Assembly: GCF_000850225.1 (NCBI RefSeq)
Contig: NC_002700.2
Source: Acinetobacter phage AP205
Lineage: Viruses > Lenarviricota > Leviviricetes > Norzivirales
Direction: 5' to 3' (one strand)
Length of the DNA stretch: 4,268 nt
Below are positions 4,262 to 4,268 of the stretch, in pieces. How positions within the stretch are numbered: the stretch's first letter is position 1; every line of letters begins with the position of its first letter. A program made the position numbers and the translations under genes. Below the pieces are notes generated by a model, which did no database searches, had not been told where the DNA came from, and worked only from the letters and a program-made list of their open reading frames with translations.

Positions 4262-4268
4262 TCCCGGC

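Larger units (their letters stand above)
1..4268 (+). other. Complete ssRNA phage genome (AP205-like)
   Basis: The window starts with GGAG and a terminal hairpin, ends with a terminal hairpin plus a short C-rich tail, and carries the canonical maturation-coat-replicase order with a small lysis gene in front. That is a full leviviral genome from end to end. The coat sequence is recognised from memory as Acinetobacter phage AP205, and the length agrees. Coliphage RNAs end in a run of C followed by A; this one ends CCCGGC with a single final C, as described for AP205. All genes are on the plus strand. No read-through extension of coat (as in Q-beta) and no coat/replicase-overlapping lysis gene (as in MS2) is apparent. 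Confidence 0.95.

Noticed and set aside
1-4268. DNA promoters, rho-independent terminators, tRNA, CRISPR or insertion sequences
   Set aside because: This is an RNA genome; the hairpins are RNA structure, not transcription signals, and no such DNA elements were seen.

Overview
The window is the complete positive-sense RNA genome (written as cDNA) of a single-stranded RNA phage of class Leviviricetes. It has no DNA promoters, no DNA-metabolism genes, three long head-to-tail plus-strand genes (maturation protein, coat, RNA-directed RNA polymerase), short spacers full of hairpins, and hairpin-rich ends. I recognise the coat protein (MANKPMQPIT...) as that of Acinetobacter phage AP205 (genus Apeevirus, family Duinviridae). 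The 4268-base length and the 3' end in a single C after GG also fit my memory of AP205. This identification is from memory, not from a database search.

Layout: 1-133 is a structured 5' leader opening with a 10-bp GC-rich hairpin. 134-241 is a 35-codon one-span membrane protein, the likely single-gene lysis protein, placed before the maturation gene instead of overlapping coat/replicase as in MS2. 253-1857 is the maturation protein, enlarged by a very basic helical segment. 1858-1907 is a hairpin spacer. 1908-2303 is the coat gene. After its UAA comes the replicase, in the same reading frame, most likely starting at GUG 2316 (to 4172). 4173-4268 is a 3' UTR that folds almost entirely into four consecutive hairpins.

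How the parts work together (known for the family): the replicase joins host proteins to copy the RNA, coat dimers build a T=3 shell and repress replicase translation at an operator hairpin, one maturation protein binds the RNA and the host pilus, and the lysis protein releases progeny. The short antisense open frames are shadows of the coding strand; minus RNA serves only as a replication template.

The most interesting features beyond the gene map are RNA-level. They are an 11-nt copy of the 16S rRNA 3' end (anti-Shine-Dalgarno) at the very end of the replicase gene, an 8-nt complementarity between the 3'-terminal hairpin apex and a site about 1.5 kb upstream (compare the Q-beta long-range pseudoknot), a duplicated initiation module in front of the lysis and maturation genes, and two mutually exclusive hairpins upstream of coat. 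I see no separate undescribed gene system.
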